Source: Vicinamibacterales bacterium
GTDB taxonomy: Bacteria > Acidobacteriota > Vicinamibacteria > Vicinamibacterales > 2-12-FULL-66-21
DNA: 64,000 bases
Direction of reading: 5' to 3'
Assembly (NCBI GenBank): GCA_035699745.1
Contig: DASSPH010000069.1
Coordinates: forward strand, 168,549-232,548
Shown here: positions 26,349-34,812 of the stretch, piece by piece
How positions within the stretch are numbered: position 1 is the stretch's first letter
Layout: each line of letters opens with the position of its first letter
The notes under the pieces: model-generated
The model's database searches: none
Told to the model about the DNA's origin: nothing
What the model saw: the letters and a program-made list of their open reading frames with translations, nothing else
Position numbers and translations under genes: made by a program

Positions 26349-27591
26349 GGCGCCCTTTGAGACGCGCGCCGGGACCGAGCCGCCGCGCCCGGCGCCGCGC
26401 CCGCCATAGCGCGAACGGCCCGGCGAGCGTGCCCGCGATCTCGACCAGGACCAGCGACAGCGGGTATTCGCTCCAGCCGCGCAGTCGCACGTAGCTGCGG
26501 ACCGCGTACACCTTCGGCAGCGAGTAGCCGAGGCGGATGAGCGCGCGCCAGTCGCGATCGCGCAGCAGCGTGGTCAGGTGATAGGCCACGTGCCCTTTGC
26601 TGTAGGCGTAGATCTGCTGACGGAGCGACGCCGCATCCCGGCGATGGCGGTGCCACACCCACGCGGCGGGCTCGTAGACGATCGTGTGGCCGGCCTTGAG
26701 GATGCGATAGAAGAGATACGTGTCCTCGCTGCAGCCGGTCGGGGTGCCCGCGCCGAGCGCCTCGTCCATCACACCGATCGCGGGATCGGCGAGAACCGAC
26801 GCCCGGAACGCCGCGTTCGCCGTCGCGCCCAGCTTCCACGTCGGCACCGGTCCGCGCAGCCCGCGGAACCATTCGCCGTTCCGCTCGAAACGCTCGAACC
26901 CCTTGCCCAGCCCGCCGTACGCCTCGAACAGCGCCTGCGCTTCGGTGTCCAGTTCGACCGGCAGCACGTTGCCGGTGACGACCGCAACCTCGGGGCGGTG
27001 GAACGGCGCGACGAGGCGCTCCAGCCATCCCGCCGGCACCGTTACGTCATCGTCAATCGCAACCAGGATCCCGCCGGTCGCCGCGGCGAAGCCCGCGTTC
27101 CGCGCATAGGAGAGTCCGGGGCGGGGTTCTTCGACGAAGACGATCCCCTCGAACCCGCCGATGACTGCGCGTGTCGGACTCGAGGAGCCGGGACGGTTGT
27201 CGACGACGACGATCTCCACGTCCCGCGAACGCCGTTCCGTGTGCAGCGCGGCGAGACAGCGGCGCAGGTCCTCGGGACGATTGCAGGTCGGAATGACGAC
27301 CGACACGCGGACGTCGGCGGACAGCGGCGCCGGGTTCGCGGCCGCGCCGGTGCATCGCGCAACGGAGCGCTGCATCAGGGTGTACGTGAGCCTCCTGGCG
27401 ATCTCGTCGCGAAGCCGTGTGACCGACAGCGGCCCGTACGCGTTCCGGACATCGACCGCGCCGATCAATTCGCCGCCGTCGAACACGAACAGTCGCGTGC
27501 GGCAGTAGCCGGCCACGTCCAGCATCGGCTGCAGGGGCTCCTGCACGTCCAGTCGCCTGATCGCGACCGCTGCCGGCGGCATCCGAGTCAC
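26302..27591 (-). CDS. GT2 glycosyltransferase with an extra N-terminal domain
   Basis: The likely start is the GTG at 27591 (GTGA overlap with the upstream gene) or the ATG at 27582, giving about 429 residues. The first 90 residues are an accessory domain (VAIRRLDVQEPLQPML, later LFVFDGGELIGAVDV) that also appears, diverged, in the neighbouring gene. The GT2 core follows: VSVVIPTCNRPEDLRRCL, IVVVDNRPGSS, GLSYARNAGFAAA, VAIDDDVTVPAGW, then GCSEDTYLFYRIL. The C-terminus has hydrophobic stretches that may touch the membrane. Confidence 0.82.
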   Translation of the reverse strand: MTRMPPAAVAIRRLDVQEPLQPMLDVAGYCRTRLFVFDGGELIGAVDVRNAYGPLSVTRLRDEIARRLTYTLMQRSVARCTGAAANPAPLSADVRVSVVIPTCNRPEDLRRCLAALHTERRSRDVEIVVVDNRPGSSSPTRAVIGGFEGIVFVEEPRPGLSYARNAGFAAATGGILVAIDDDVTVPAGWLERLVAPFHRPEVAVVTGNVLPVELDTEAQALFEAYGGLGKGFERFERNGEWFRGLRGPVPTWKLGATANAAFRASVLADPAIGVMDEALGAGTPTGCSEDTYLFYRILKAGHTIVYEPAAWVWHRHRRDAASLRQQIYAYSKGHVAYHLTTLLRDRDWRALIRLGYSLPKVYAVRSYVRLRGWSEYPLSLVLVEIAGTLAGPFALWRARRRARRLGPGARLKGRHAVSLESPITQTPAA

Positions 27592-28841
27592 GACATGTTC
27601 CCCGCGGCCCGCAGCACGTCTGCCGCATGCCGGCGCGCGACGGCGTAGCGCCGCAATCCGGTGAACGATCCCTTCAACTCGGCGACGACGAGATCCAGCG
27701 GAAACGCTCGCGGACGCACGACCGACCGAACGAGCCGGCGCAGATTCCACCACCAGAGCCACCACACCCCGAGCCGCAGCATCGCCAGGCGCTCCCCGGG
27801 ATACGCCTGCGCGGTGCGGACGAGATACGAGTAGAACCCCGTCCCGTTGTTCGCCAGTTGCGTCTTCAACGCCGCGTAGTCACGCCGGTGACGATGGCGG
27901 ACCGTCGCGGCCGGCTCGTAGACCAGCGCGTGGCCCGTCTTCAGCACGCGGAAGAACATCTCCAGATCGCCGCCGCCGTGGGTCGGCGTCCCGACGTCCA
28001 GCGCGGGATCGAACAGACCTTCCCGCTCGAAGAACGACCGCCGGAACGCCATGTTGGCACCGGTGCCGAACCGGCCGGCACCGCCGTACTCGAGGCCGGC
28101 GCTCTCCCCTGGTGCGACGCGGTATACGGCGCGGTCGAAACCGCGTCCGAAGCCGCCGTAGGTCTCGAACAGCGCCTGGGCCGGCGTGTCGATCTCGTCG
28201 GGGACGACGAGTCCGGTCACGCACATCGCGTGCGGCTCGTCTTCGAACGCCGCCGCGACCGCCGCAATCCATCCGGCGTCGACGCTGACGTCGTCGTCGG
28301 TGAAGGCGACGATCTCGCCGCGCGCCTCGCGCACGGCACGGTTGCGCGCCCAATTCAGCCCGGGGCGCGGCTCCATGACGTAACGCAGGCGCGGATACCC
28401 GGCGGCGAGATCGCGCGTGGACGAATCGGACGGCGCGTTGTCGACGATCAGCAGGTCGAGACGGTCATGCGGGTACTCGAGGGCCGTCAACGCGTCGAGG
28501 CACTGACCGAGCTGCGCGGCGCGGTCGCGCGTGCACACCGCCACCGTCACGACGCTCGAAGGACTGCGCCCGCGGCGCGGACACGACGCCGGGATCGCCG
28601 CGCGCGCGTCGGGGATGGGGCCGGTGCCGCCGATCGAATCGGACGCCAGGTGCGCCGCGACTTCGGATCCCAGCTGCGTCAGCGCCAGCGCGCGCAGCTC
28701 CGCGGGAGAACATCCCGCCGGCGGCGGGACCACGTAGCCGAGCGGCGCGCCGTGCAGGCGGACGAGCACCCACTGCGCGCCGACCGCCAGGGGTGGAACG
28801 GCCGGCAGCGCGCCATCGAGGTCCGCGCAGATGAGCTTCAC
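27588..28841 (-). CDS. GT2 glycosyltransferase with an extra N-terminal domain
   Basis: 417 residues from the GTG at 28841; further upstream the frame looks non-coding. The first 100 residues (VKLICADLDGALPAVPPL, later VRLHGAPLGYVV) resemble the accessory domain of the next gene. The GT2 core has VVTVAVCTRDRAAQLGQCL, LLIVDNAPSD, GLNWARNRAVREARG and FTDDDVSVDAGW, then GGGDLEMFFRVL. Both genes also share an ALFETYGGFGRGFDR-type loop, so they are tandem paralogues, probably adding related sugars. Confidence 0.82.
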   Translation of the reverse strand: MKLICADLDGALPAVPPLAVGAQWVLVRLHGAPLGYVVPPPAGCSPAELRALALTQLGSEVAAHLASDSIGGTGPIPDARAAIPASCPRRGRSPSSVVTVAVCTRDRAAQLGQCLDALTALEYPHDRLDLLIVDNAPSDSSTRDLAAGYPRLRYVMEPRPGLNWARNRAVREARGEIVAFTDDDVSVDAGWIAAVAAAFEDEPHAMCVTGLVVPDEIDTPAQALFETYGGFGRGFDRAVYRVAPGESAGLEYGGAGRFGTGANMAFRRSFFEREGLFDPALDVGTPTHGGGDLEMFFRVLKTGHALVYEPAATVRHRHRRDYAALKTQLANNGTGFYSYLVRTAQAYPGERLAMLRLGVWWLWWWNLRRLVRSVVRPRAFPLDLVVAELKGSFTGLRRYAVARRHAADVLRAAGNMS

Positions 28842-28867
28842 GGCGGAAGGCCCGTGACGTTGCGGGA

Positions 28868-29041
28868 TTAAATGATGCCTTCGGCGCCCGACGCCACGGG
28901 CGTGTTGTCGAAGATAACCGTGCCGCGCTCGGGCGCGGTGGTCTGCAGACCCGCCCGGCGGGACCGCCGCTGAGTCAGCCACCACGCTCCGACGGCAGAG
29001 CCGAATACCGTCGCCAGAATTCCCAGGGTTCGTGTCGTCAT
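28868..29041 (-). CDS. 57-residue single-span membrane protein in the polysaccharide cluster
   Basis: The ATG at 29041 has GGGAGG five bases upstream. One hydrophobic helix (LGILATVFGSAVGAWWL) is followed by a basic stop-transfer segment (TQRRSRRAG), then a short polar tail with GTVIFDNTPVAS. It sits between the GT-C-like gene and the GT2 gene on the same strand, close enough for one operon. Function is unknown. The ribosome binding site, topology and position make it a credible gene. Confidence 0.6.
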   Translation of the reverse strand: MTTRTLGILATVFGSAVGAWWLTQRRSRRAGLQTTAPERGTVIFDNTPVASGAEGII

Positions 29042-29088
29042 GCGAGCCTCCCGATCAACTGGCTCAACCGGAGCAACACCGGTGCCAG

Positions 29089-30702
29089 CTAGCGCATCCG
29101 GTAGAGGAAGGCGGGACCGTCCGGCGCCTCGAAGGATCCGACCTCGAGCAACTGACCGCCGTTCTGGAGGCGTGCACGGATTTCGTTCAGGTCCGTTGGC
29201 TTGTACTGCGCGGCGTGAACGATCACATATTGGACGGTGTCGAGCTTGAGCTGGCGCAGCGCCCGTTCCGACGGGAAATCCGCGAGCCGTTCGATCCGCT
29301 CGAGATAGCTCGGCGGGTAGTAGCCGCTGTATCCATTGACGATGGGGAACCAGTGGAAAGTGGACAGGTAGGCGTACTCCGCGTCCGCTCCCGGCAAGCT
29401 TCGAAGGCCCGGCACCGGGAACTCCGCGACGACGCCCCGAGGCTGGCGCGACAGAATCCGGTAAATCGGCGGCGCCTCGTTGGGAAACTCCGCGAGCACC
29501 AGGCTGGTTCGATACTCGGCAAGCACCGCGGCCGTCAGCAGTGCGAACAGCGCAATCCTCTGTGCGCGCGAGCGGTTTGCCGCGAGCGCGGCATAGCCGT
29601 ACCCGGCGAGCACGCCGAGGAACAGGAGGACGAACAGCGCCAGCCGGGCCGACGCGCGCAGCCCTCGGAACGGCGGGCCGTACTCGTAGAGGAACGAGTA
29701 GAGGTAACCGCGGAGGCCGAAGGACATTTCGAACGCCGCCACCAGCAGCAGGAGATAGACGATGGCGCGGCGTCCCGGCGGCTGCAGGAGCAGGCCGATC
29801 ATCGCGAGAAAGAGCGGCGTGAGGCCCGGAAAGAGATGCCGCTCCGGACCGCCGCGGTACGCGGTCGAGCCGTAGAGCCAGTTCCCCGACGTCGCCGACG
29901 TATAGCTCGCGGCGGTGGCGCGGAACATGGAGACTTCGGCGATCGGCCGATCGCCGACCTTCTCGTGGTTGCGCACGTACGGCCGCGCGTACAGGCCGCT
30001 CGCGATCGCGGCCACAATGGCGCCGGCGATCATCACGCGGGTCACCGCCCGCGCGGGGGCGCGGCGATCGCGCGGGAACAGCAGCACCGCGGCGATTCCG
30101 AGGAGCACCGCCAGGAACATGCCGTAGTAGATGCTCGACAGCATCTGGAGCGCCACGCACGCCCCCGCCGCCAGCCCATGACGCCACCGGCCGGTGTCGT
30201 ACGCGCGATGCAGGGCCAGGAACGCGAGCGGCGCCCACATCGCCCACTGCAGCTCCATGTGCATGTAGTGTTCGAAGCGGTACGGCGCGAAGCAGAAGAC
30301 GAGACCGGCGATCACGCCGGCGCCGCGGCTGCCGGTCAGATACCTGACCAGCGCGAAGATCGCCGCGCCCGACAGCGTGATCGCGCCGAGCAGCGCGAGG
30401 TTGTGCACGAGCACCGGGTTCAGCCCGAGCCAGGTCAGCGGCGCCATCAGCAGCCCTTCGACGAACATCGCGTCCGACAGCGCCAGGGTGCGCCGCTCGG
30501 GGAAGAAGATGTTGGCGTCGAACAACCGCGCCTCGGTCGCCAGCGCGTGCGCGAACCAGCGCAGGCGCCACATGTTGAAGTAGACGTCCTGGTGCGGCGT
30601 GGCGCGCGAGGCGAGGTGCAGCACCTGCGGCCACGTCATGACCGCGGTCAGCGCGGCGAACACGCCGGCCACGCGCACGAATCGCCACAACCCGCGCGCC
30701 AT
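29089..30702 (-). CDS. polytopic GT-C-like membrane protein
   Basis: 537 residues from the ATG at 30702, which overlaps the upstream stop in TAATG. At least ten hydrophobic segments cover residues 5-400. The first outer loop reads ATPHQDVYFNMWRLRWFAHAL, with an aspartate placed like the catalytic Asp of GT-C enzymes that use polyprenol-linked sugars. The final 130 residues are a soluble domain (VVAEFPVPGLRS, later PDGPAFLYRMR). It is probably a lipid-linked-sugar glycosyltransferase or related membrane enzyme of the polysaccharide cluster; the fold is inferred from topology and that loop. Confidence 0.65.
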   Translation of the reverse strand: MARGLWRFVRVAGVFAALTAVMTWPQVLHLASRATPHQDVYFNMWRLRWFAHALATEARLFDANIFFPERRTLALSDAMFVEGLLMAPLTWLGLNPVLVHNLALLGAITLSGAAIFALVRYLTGSRGAGVIAGLVFCFAPYRFEHYMHMELQWAMWAPLAFLALHRAYDTGRWRHGLAAGACVALQMLSSIYYGMFLAVLLGIAAVLLFPRDRRAPARAVTRVMIAGAIVAAIASGLYARPYVRNHEKVGDRPIAEVSMFRATAASYTSATSGNWLYGSTAYRGGPERHLFPGLTPLFLAMIGLLLQPPGRRAIVYLLLLVAAFEMSFGLRGYLYSFLYEYGPPFRGLRASARLALFVLLFLGVLAGYGYAALAANRSRAQRIALFALLTAAVLAEYRTSLVLAEFPNEAPPIYRILSRQPRGVVAEFPVPGLRSLPGADAEYAYLSTFHWFPIVNGYSGYYPPSYLERIERLADFPSERALRQLKLDTVQYVIVHAAQYKPTDLNEIRARLQNGGQLLEVGSFEAPDGPAFLYRMR

Positions 30703-32519
30703 TACCGCGGCGTGATGCCGATCAGCTGCATCAGCCGGAGCGCATTGGTCGACGTCGCGAGCCCCGGCCGGAGACGGTAGTCGAACGTCATCGTTCCATC
30801 CGCATGCACCTGCTCGGTGAAGTGCGCGAGCGTCGCCGCGGAGGCCAGCGGCTGCTCCCCGGCGAGCGCGAGATCGTGCGTGGTGATGGCGCCGATCGCG
30901 CCGGCGTCGAGCAGGTGCCGCACCACCGCGCGTACGGCGAGGCCGCGTTCCACGCTGTTGGTGCCCTGCAGCACCTCGTCGAGCAGGTACAGCAGCACGC
31001 GGGAGCTCGACGGCCGCTCGGCTGCGTCGACGATCTGCTTCAGCCGCGCCAGCGCAGCCATGAAGTACGACAGCCCGAGCTCGAGCGAGTCCTGCACGCG
31101 GATGCTCGTATGAACGTCGGCCGGCGGCATGACGAACGATTGGGCACACACCGGCGCGCCCGCCTGCGCGAGCACGGTATTCAGGCCAATCGCCCGAAGC
31201 AGCGTACTCTTCCCCGACATGTTGGACCCGGTGATGAGCAGGATCGTGCCTGGCGGTCCGGCCTGCACATCGTTTGCCACCCGGCGCTCGGCGGCGATGA
31301 GCGGATGCCCCAGGGAGGCCGACGTCAGCGCCGGTGCGCCGGCGTCCACCCGCGGCAGGGTCCAGCCGGGCTCGTCGCCGCGCACGCGCGCGAGGGCGGC
31401 AAGCGCGTCGATCGATTCCAGCGCGTCGATCCAGCCGCGGACGTGATGCCCGGATCGGGCGCGCCAGCGCTCCATGGCGAAACAGACGTGGAAGTCCCAC
31501 AACGTCAGCGCCTGCACGGGGAAGTGGAGCAGCGCCGCGCCGGTGCGCAGCTCCGACCATCCGCCCAGGCGCGCGAGCTTCGCGACCAGCCGCGGCGCCG
31601 CGCCGCCGATGCACATCTGCCCCTTCAGCCCGGCGAGCGGCGGCGACGTCCATCGCGCCTCGCACGCCAGCGACAGCATCCGCGCGTAACCTTCCAGTGC
31701 ACGCTGGCCCACGGTTACACGATCGAACACCGCATAGACCCGGCGCGCGAAGGCGAACGACAGCACGATGCCGGCGGTCATCGGGATCAGCCACCAGGCG
31801 GCGTCCGTGGCGCCGGTGAAGAAGAGCGCGCCGAGCAGCACGATGGCGATCGGCAGCGCGATCGCGGCCGGCTTCATGATGCGAGGCACGGCGCGCTCGC
31901 GCCCTTCCGCCCACTCCAGGAACCGGCCCAGTTCGTCGGGCGTCACCGACGTGCGAACCCCTTCCACGTCGAGCTGCTCGCGCCATTCGCGCGCGCCGGC
32001 GAGCTCCTCGATCGCGGCGTGCCGATCGGCGATCGCGGCCGGCGCGGCCGGCGCGAGCAGCCAGCCCCACAGCCGGCCGGCCCCTCCGCTGGTAGCGGGG
32101 CGTCCGATCCATTTGGAGAGCGAGGCGTGGCCGAAGAGATCCAGATCGCGCGCGTACGGATGGCGGTCCTGGTCGAGATCCGCCGGCGGCGCGATTTCCG
32201 GCAGCCCATTCCAGTCGCGCGCGAGCCGCGCGACTCCCTGCGCGCTCAGCGCAATCGCCGCGTCCGCGCGCTCCGTGTCATCGATGATCCGCGCATGGCG
32301 AACGACGAGCATGGCGAACGCCGCCAGCGCCGCCGCGGCAGCCGCGAGCGCCGGTGTGCGCAGCGCGCCGCCGGACGAGACCGCCCACCACGCGAGCAGG
32401 ACCGCGCCGAGAAACGAGACGAGGCGCAGGCGGGAGACGATGGTTCCGCGCCGGTTCGCCGCGTCACGCAGGGCGGTCCAGTGGGCGATCCGCGCGCGAT
32501 ACCACGCGTCCGGCGTCAT
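30702..32519 (-). CDS. membrane-associated MutS-like ATPase
   Basis: 605 residues from the ATG at 32519, which overlaps the methyltransferase stop in ATGA. Two pairs of hydrophobic segments lie in the N-terminal part (about 30-70, and again near 215-255, AIALPIAIVLLGALFF and beyond). The C-terminal half is the MutS ATPase domain: Walker A TGSNMSGKSTLLRAIGLN near 430, an SIRVQDSLELGLSYF segment, LLDEVLQGTN as Walker B, and a TTHDLAL switch. Mismatch-recognition and clamp domains are missing, so this is not a repair MutS. It belongs to the poorly understood MutS-domain membrane proteins; its role is unknown. Confidence 0.75.
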   Translation of the reverse strand: MTPDAWYRARIAHWTALRDAANRRGTIVSRLRLVSFLGAVLLAWWAVSSGGALRTPALAAAAAALAAFAMLVVRHARIIDDTERADAAIALSAQGVARLARDWNGLPEIAPPADLDQDRHPYARDLDLFGHASLSKWIGRPATSGGAGRLWGWLLAPAAPAAIADRHAAIEELAGAREWREQLDVEGVRTSVTPDELGRFLEWAEGRERAVPRIMKPAAIALPIAIVLLGALFFTGATDAAWWLIPMTAGIVLSFAFARRVYAVFDRVTVGQRALEGYARMLSLACEARWTSPPLAGLKGQMCIGGAAPRLVAKLARLGGWSELRTGAALLHFPVQALTLWDFHVCFAMERWRARSGHHVRGWIDALESIDALAALARVRGDEPGWTLPRVDAGAPALTSASLGHPLIAAERRVANDVQAGPPGTILLITGSNMSGKSTLLRAIGLNTVLAQAGAPVCAQSFVMPPADVHTSIRVQDSLELGLSYFMAALARLKQIVDAAERPSSSRVLLYLLDEVLQGTNSVERGLAVRAVVRHLLDAGAIGAITTHDLALAGEQPLASAATLAHFTEQVHADGTMTFDYRLRPGLATSTNALRLMQLIGITPR

Positions 32520-33292
32520 GCCGGCCGCTTTCCGGCGAGATTGAGCCGCCAGTAGTCGAGCGTGAACGGCGGCGTGTCGGCGGCGGCGGCGACCGTGAGG
32601 TCGCGCAGGAACGCCTGCCACTCGGCCCGCGGCAGCCGCGCACCCTGGTGGCGCAGACAGACGTTGGCGATGAAGTCGCGGAATTGATCCGGCGCGTCGA
32701 AGGTCGTCGGCGCCGGTTCGAGCGAGACCTCGACGTCGACGAAGCCAGCCTCGCTCAGCCGGCGCCGCGTCGTCTCGACGTCCGCGAAGTAGGTCGGCTC
32801 GTCCCAGTCCTCGAAATAACGCGCGAACCGCGGCTCCTGCATCAACCGCTGCGCGCGGGCGTAGAGGAGCGCCAGGTTCGGACCGCCGCCGCACTGCGCC
32901 ACCAGCCGCCCGCCCGGGCGCAGCGCGGTGACGATCGATCGGAACAACGCCGCGTGATCGTGGATCCAGTGGAAGGTCGCGCCGCTGAACGCGGCGTCGA
33001 ACGCGCGGCGGAACGGCAGCGCCCCGGCGTCCGCCAGCACGACCGCCGCCTGCGGCGCCCGCTGGCGCAGCCACGCCGCCGCCTGCTGCACCATCGCGGA
33101 CGAACGATCGACGCCGACGACGCGGCCGGCGGGCACGCGGCCGGCGATTTCCGCCGTCAAGTGCCCCGTTCCGCAGCCGATGTCGAGCACCACTTCGCTG
33201 CCTTCGAGCGGCAGACGCTCCAGCACGCGGCGGCCCCAGGTCTGTTGCGGCGTGGAGATTTCGTGGTATCTGGCGGCGTTCCAGTCGGTCAT
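32516..33292 (-). CDS. class I SAM-dependent methyltransferase, trans-aconitate methyltransferase-like
   Basis: 258 residues. Motif I VVLDIGCGTGHLTAEIA at about 35-51, then VVGVDRSSAMV, AVVLADAGALPF, and DAAFSGATFHWIHDHAALFRSI, the same arrangement as Tam-type and related small-molecule methyltransferases. A C-terminal helical region follows with FRDFIANVCLRH. The gene overlaps the MutS-like gene and is divergent from the creatininase-like gene. Substrate unknown. Confidence 0.8.
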   Translation of the reverse strand: MTDWNAARYHEISTPQQTWGRRVLERLPLEGSEVVLDIGCGTGHLTAEIAGRVPAGRVVGVDRSSAMVQQAAAWLRQRAPQAAVVLADAGALPFRRAFDAAFSGATFHWIHDHAALFRSIVTALRPGGRLVAQCGGGPNLALLYARAQRLMQEPRFARYFEDWDEPTYFADVETTRRRLSEAGFVDVEVSLEPAPTTFDAPDQFRDFIANVCLRHQGARLPRAEWQAFLRDLTVAAAADTPPFTLDYWRLNLAGKRPA

Positions 33293-33393
33293 CGACCGTT
33301 AAGTGTACAGTCTGCCGGACACCAGGATGTCGCCGTTCGGGTCGCGCGAAGCCGTGGCCGAGCGACATGCGTCTGAACCCGAGGAGGTCGAAG

Positions 33394-34809
33394 ATGCGGC
33401 AGGCGATTGCCAGGTTCGGCGTGGCATGCGTGGTCGCGATCGCGATGGCGGCGGCGCAGGGGCAGCAGCCGCAGCCGGCGAGGCAGCCGGCGCGGCCGCC
33501 CGGTGCAGCGCTCGCCGACGTGACATGGCCGGAGGCGGAGAAGCTCTTGACGCCTGCAGCCGTCGTGGTCCTGCCGGTGGGCGCCGGGGCGGTGCAGCAG
33601 GGACCGCATCTGCGGCTGAACAGCGAGGAGCGTCTGGTGCGCCATCTCGCCGGCAGAGTTCAAGCGGCAGCCTCGGTTGTGATCGCCCCGCCGCTCACGT
33701 ATCATTTTTATCCCGCGTTCCTCGAGTACCCCGGGTCCACTTCCCTGTCGCAGAACACCTCGCGCGACATGACGGTCGAGATCGTGCGCACCCTGGCGAA
33801 GTACGGACCGAGACGGTTCTACGTGCTCAATACCGGTGCGTCGACGATGTTCCCCTTGAAGGACGCGGCGGACACGCTGGCGGCGGACGGCATCCTGCTG
33901 GGCTATACGGATATGCGCTACCACCTTGGCGCCGCGCGCGTGCTCCGCCGGCAGGCGCGGGCACGCGGCGGATTCCACGCCGACGAGGCGATGACGTCGA
34001 TGATGCTCGCCGTCGACGCACCGTCCGTCGACATGGCAAGAGCCGTCCGCGAGTATGGCGCGGGAAGCGGAGCGCTCACCCGCCAGAAGGACGGAGCCGG
34101 GCTCTATTCCACCTCCGGCGTCGTCGGCGATCCGACGCTCGCCTCGAGCGAGCAGGGACAGCTGTATCTGGACGCGCTGGTCGCCGGCGCGATCGAAGAC
34201 ATCGAATCCATCCGCACCGCGCGGCTGCCGATCGCAAGACCGGCCGCGACCGCGGCGCCGCTCGCGGCGCGGCCGCAGCCGCAGCGCCCGGTCGAAGAGA
34301 GAATGCCGAACGGCTGCACGGCAGGCGAGGAACGGACGATTCGCGGCGTCGGCGAGCGATTCAGCTATCTCTGGCGGCAGCTCGACGCCGAAGCGATTTC
34401 GCGGCTCTTCACCGCGGACGGCGACATGCGGCATCCCGACGGCACCATCGAGCGCGGCCAGCAGGTGCTGTTCCAGAACCGGCTCGAGCTGTTCAGGAAT
34501 CGCGACTACCGCGGCTCGAATCATCCGGTGCAGCTCACCGATGTCCGCTGCCTGCCGGGGGGCGCCGCGATCGCCGACGGCAAGTGGGAGCTGCGGTTCG
34601 ATCAGACGCCGTCGGCGGCGTCGCAGCGGCGCGGACTCGGGCCCAACCGGCTTCACGCCGGCTGGTGCACGCTCGTGCTCGTGCGCGCCGACTCGACCTG
34701 GCAGATCCAGGCGTGGCGCTACACCATCAATCCCCCGGACGGGGAGCCGGCGCCGACCACTCTGACGCAGCCGGGGTTCCTGCCCCGCCGCGGAGGCGGA
34801 GGCCACTAG
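33394..34809 (+). CDS. secreted creatininase-like protein without metal ligands, fused to a SnoaL-like domain
   Basis: The ATG at 33394 follows GAGGAGG; 471 residues. A signal peptide covers about 1-24. Residues 35-270 follow the creatininase/creatinine amidohydrolase fold (VVVLPVGAGAVQQGPHL, then VIAPPLTYHFYPAFLEYPGS). The usual E-x-H before GPHL reads VQQ, the following aspartate is Glu, and the NGHxEN/NGHGGN loop reads NTGAST, so the dimetal site appears lost. From about 310 a SnoaL/DUF4440-like domain follows (SYLWRQLDAEAISRLFTADG). The stop is three bases before the oxidase gene, so it is co-expressed with the oxidase. It may bind a ligand or act as an assembly factor; function is unknown. 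Confidence 0.75.
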   Translation: MRQAIARFGVACVVAIAMAAAQGQQPQPARQPARPPGAALADVTWPEAEKLLTPAAVVVLPVGAGAVQQGPHLRLNSEERLVRHLAGRVQAAASVVIAPPLTYHFYPAFLEYPGSTSLSQNTSRDMTVEIVRTLAKYGPRRFYVLNTGASTMFPLKDAADTLAADGILLGYTDMRYHLGAARVLRRQARARGGFHADEAMTSMMLAVDAPSVDMARAVREYGAGSGALTRQKDGAGLYSTSGVVGDPTLASSEQGQLYLDALVAGAIEDIESIRTARLPIARPAATAAPLAARPQPQRPVEERMPNGCTAGEERTIRGVGERFSYLWRQLDAEAISRLFTADGDMRHPDGTIERGQQVLFQNRLELFRNRDYRGSNHPVQLTDVRCLPGGAAIADGKWELRFDQTPSAASQRRGLGPNRLHAGWCTLVLVRADSTWQIQAWRYTINPPDGEPAPTTLTQPGFLPRRGGGGH

Positions 34810-34812
34810 CGC

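Noticed and set aside
32519..33368. N-terminal extension of the MutS-like gene up to 33368
   Set aside because: The extension is in a shadow frame of the methyltransferase gene; the ATGA overlap at 32519 gives a natural start.
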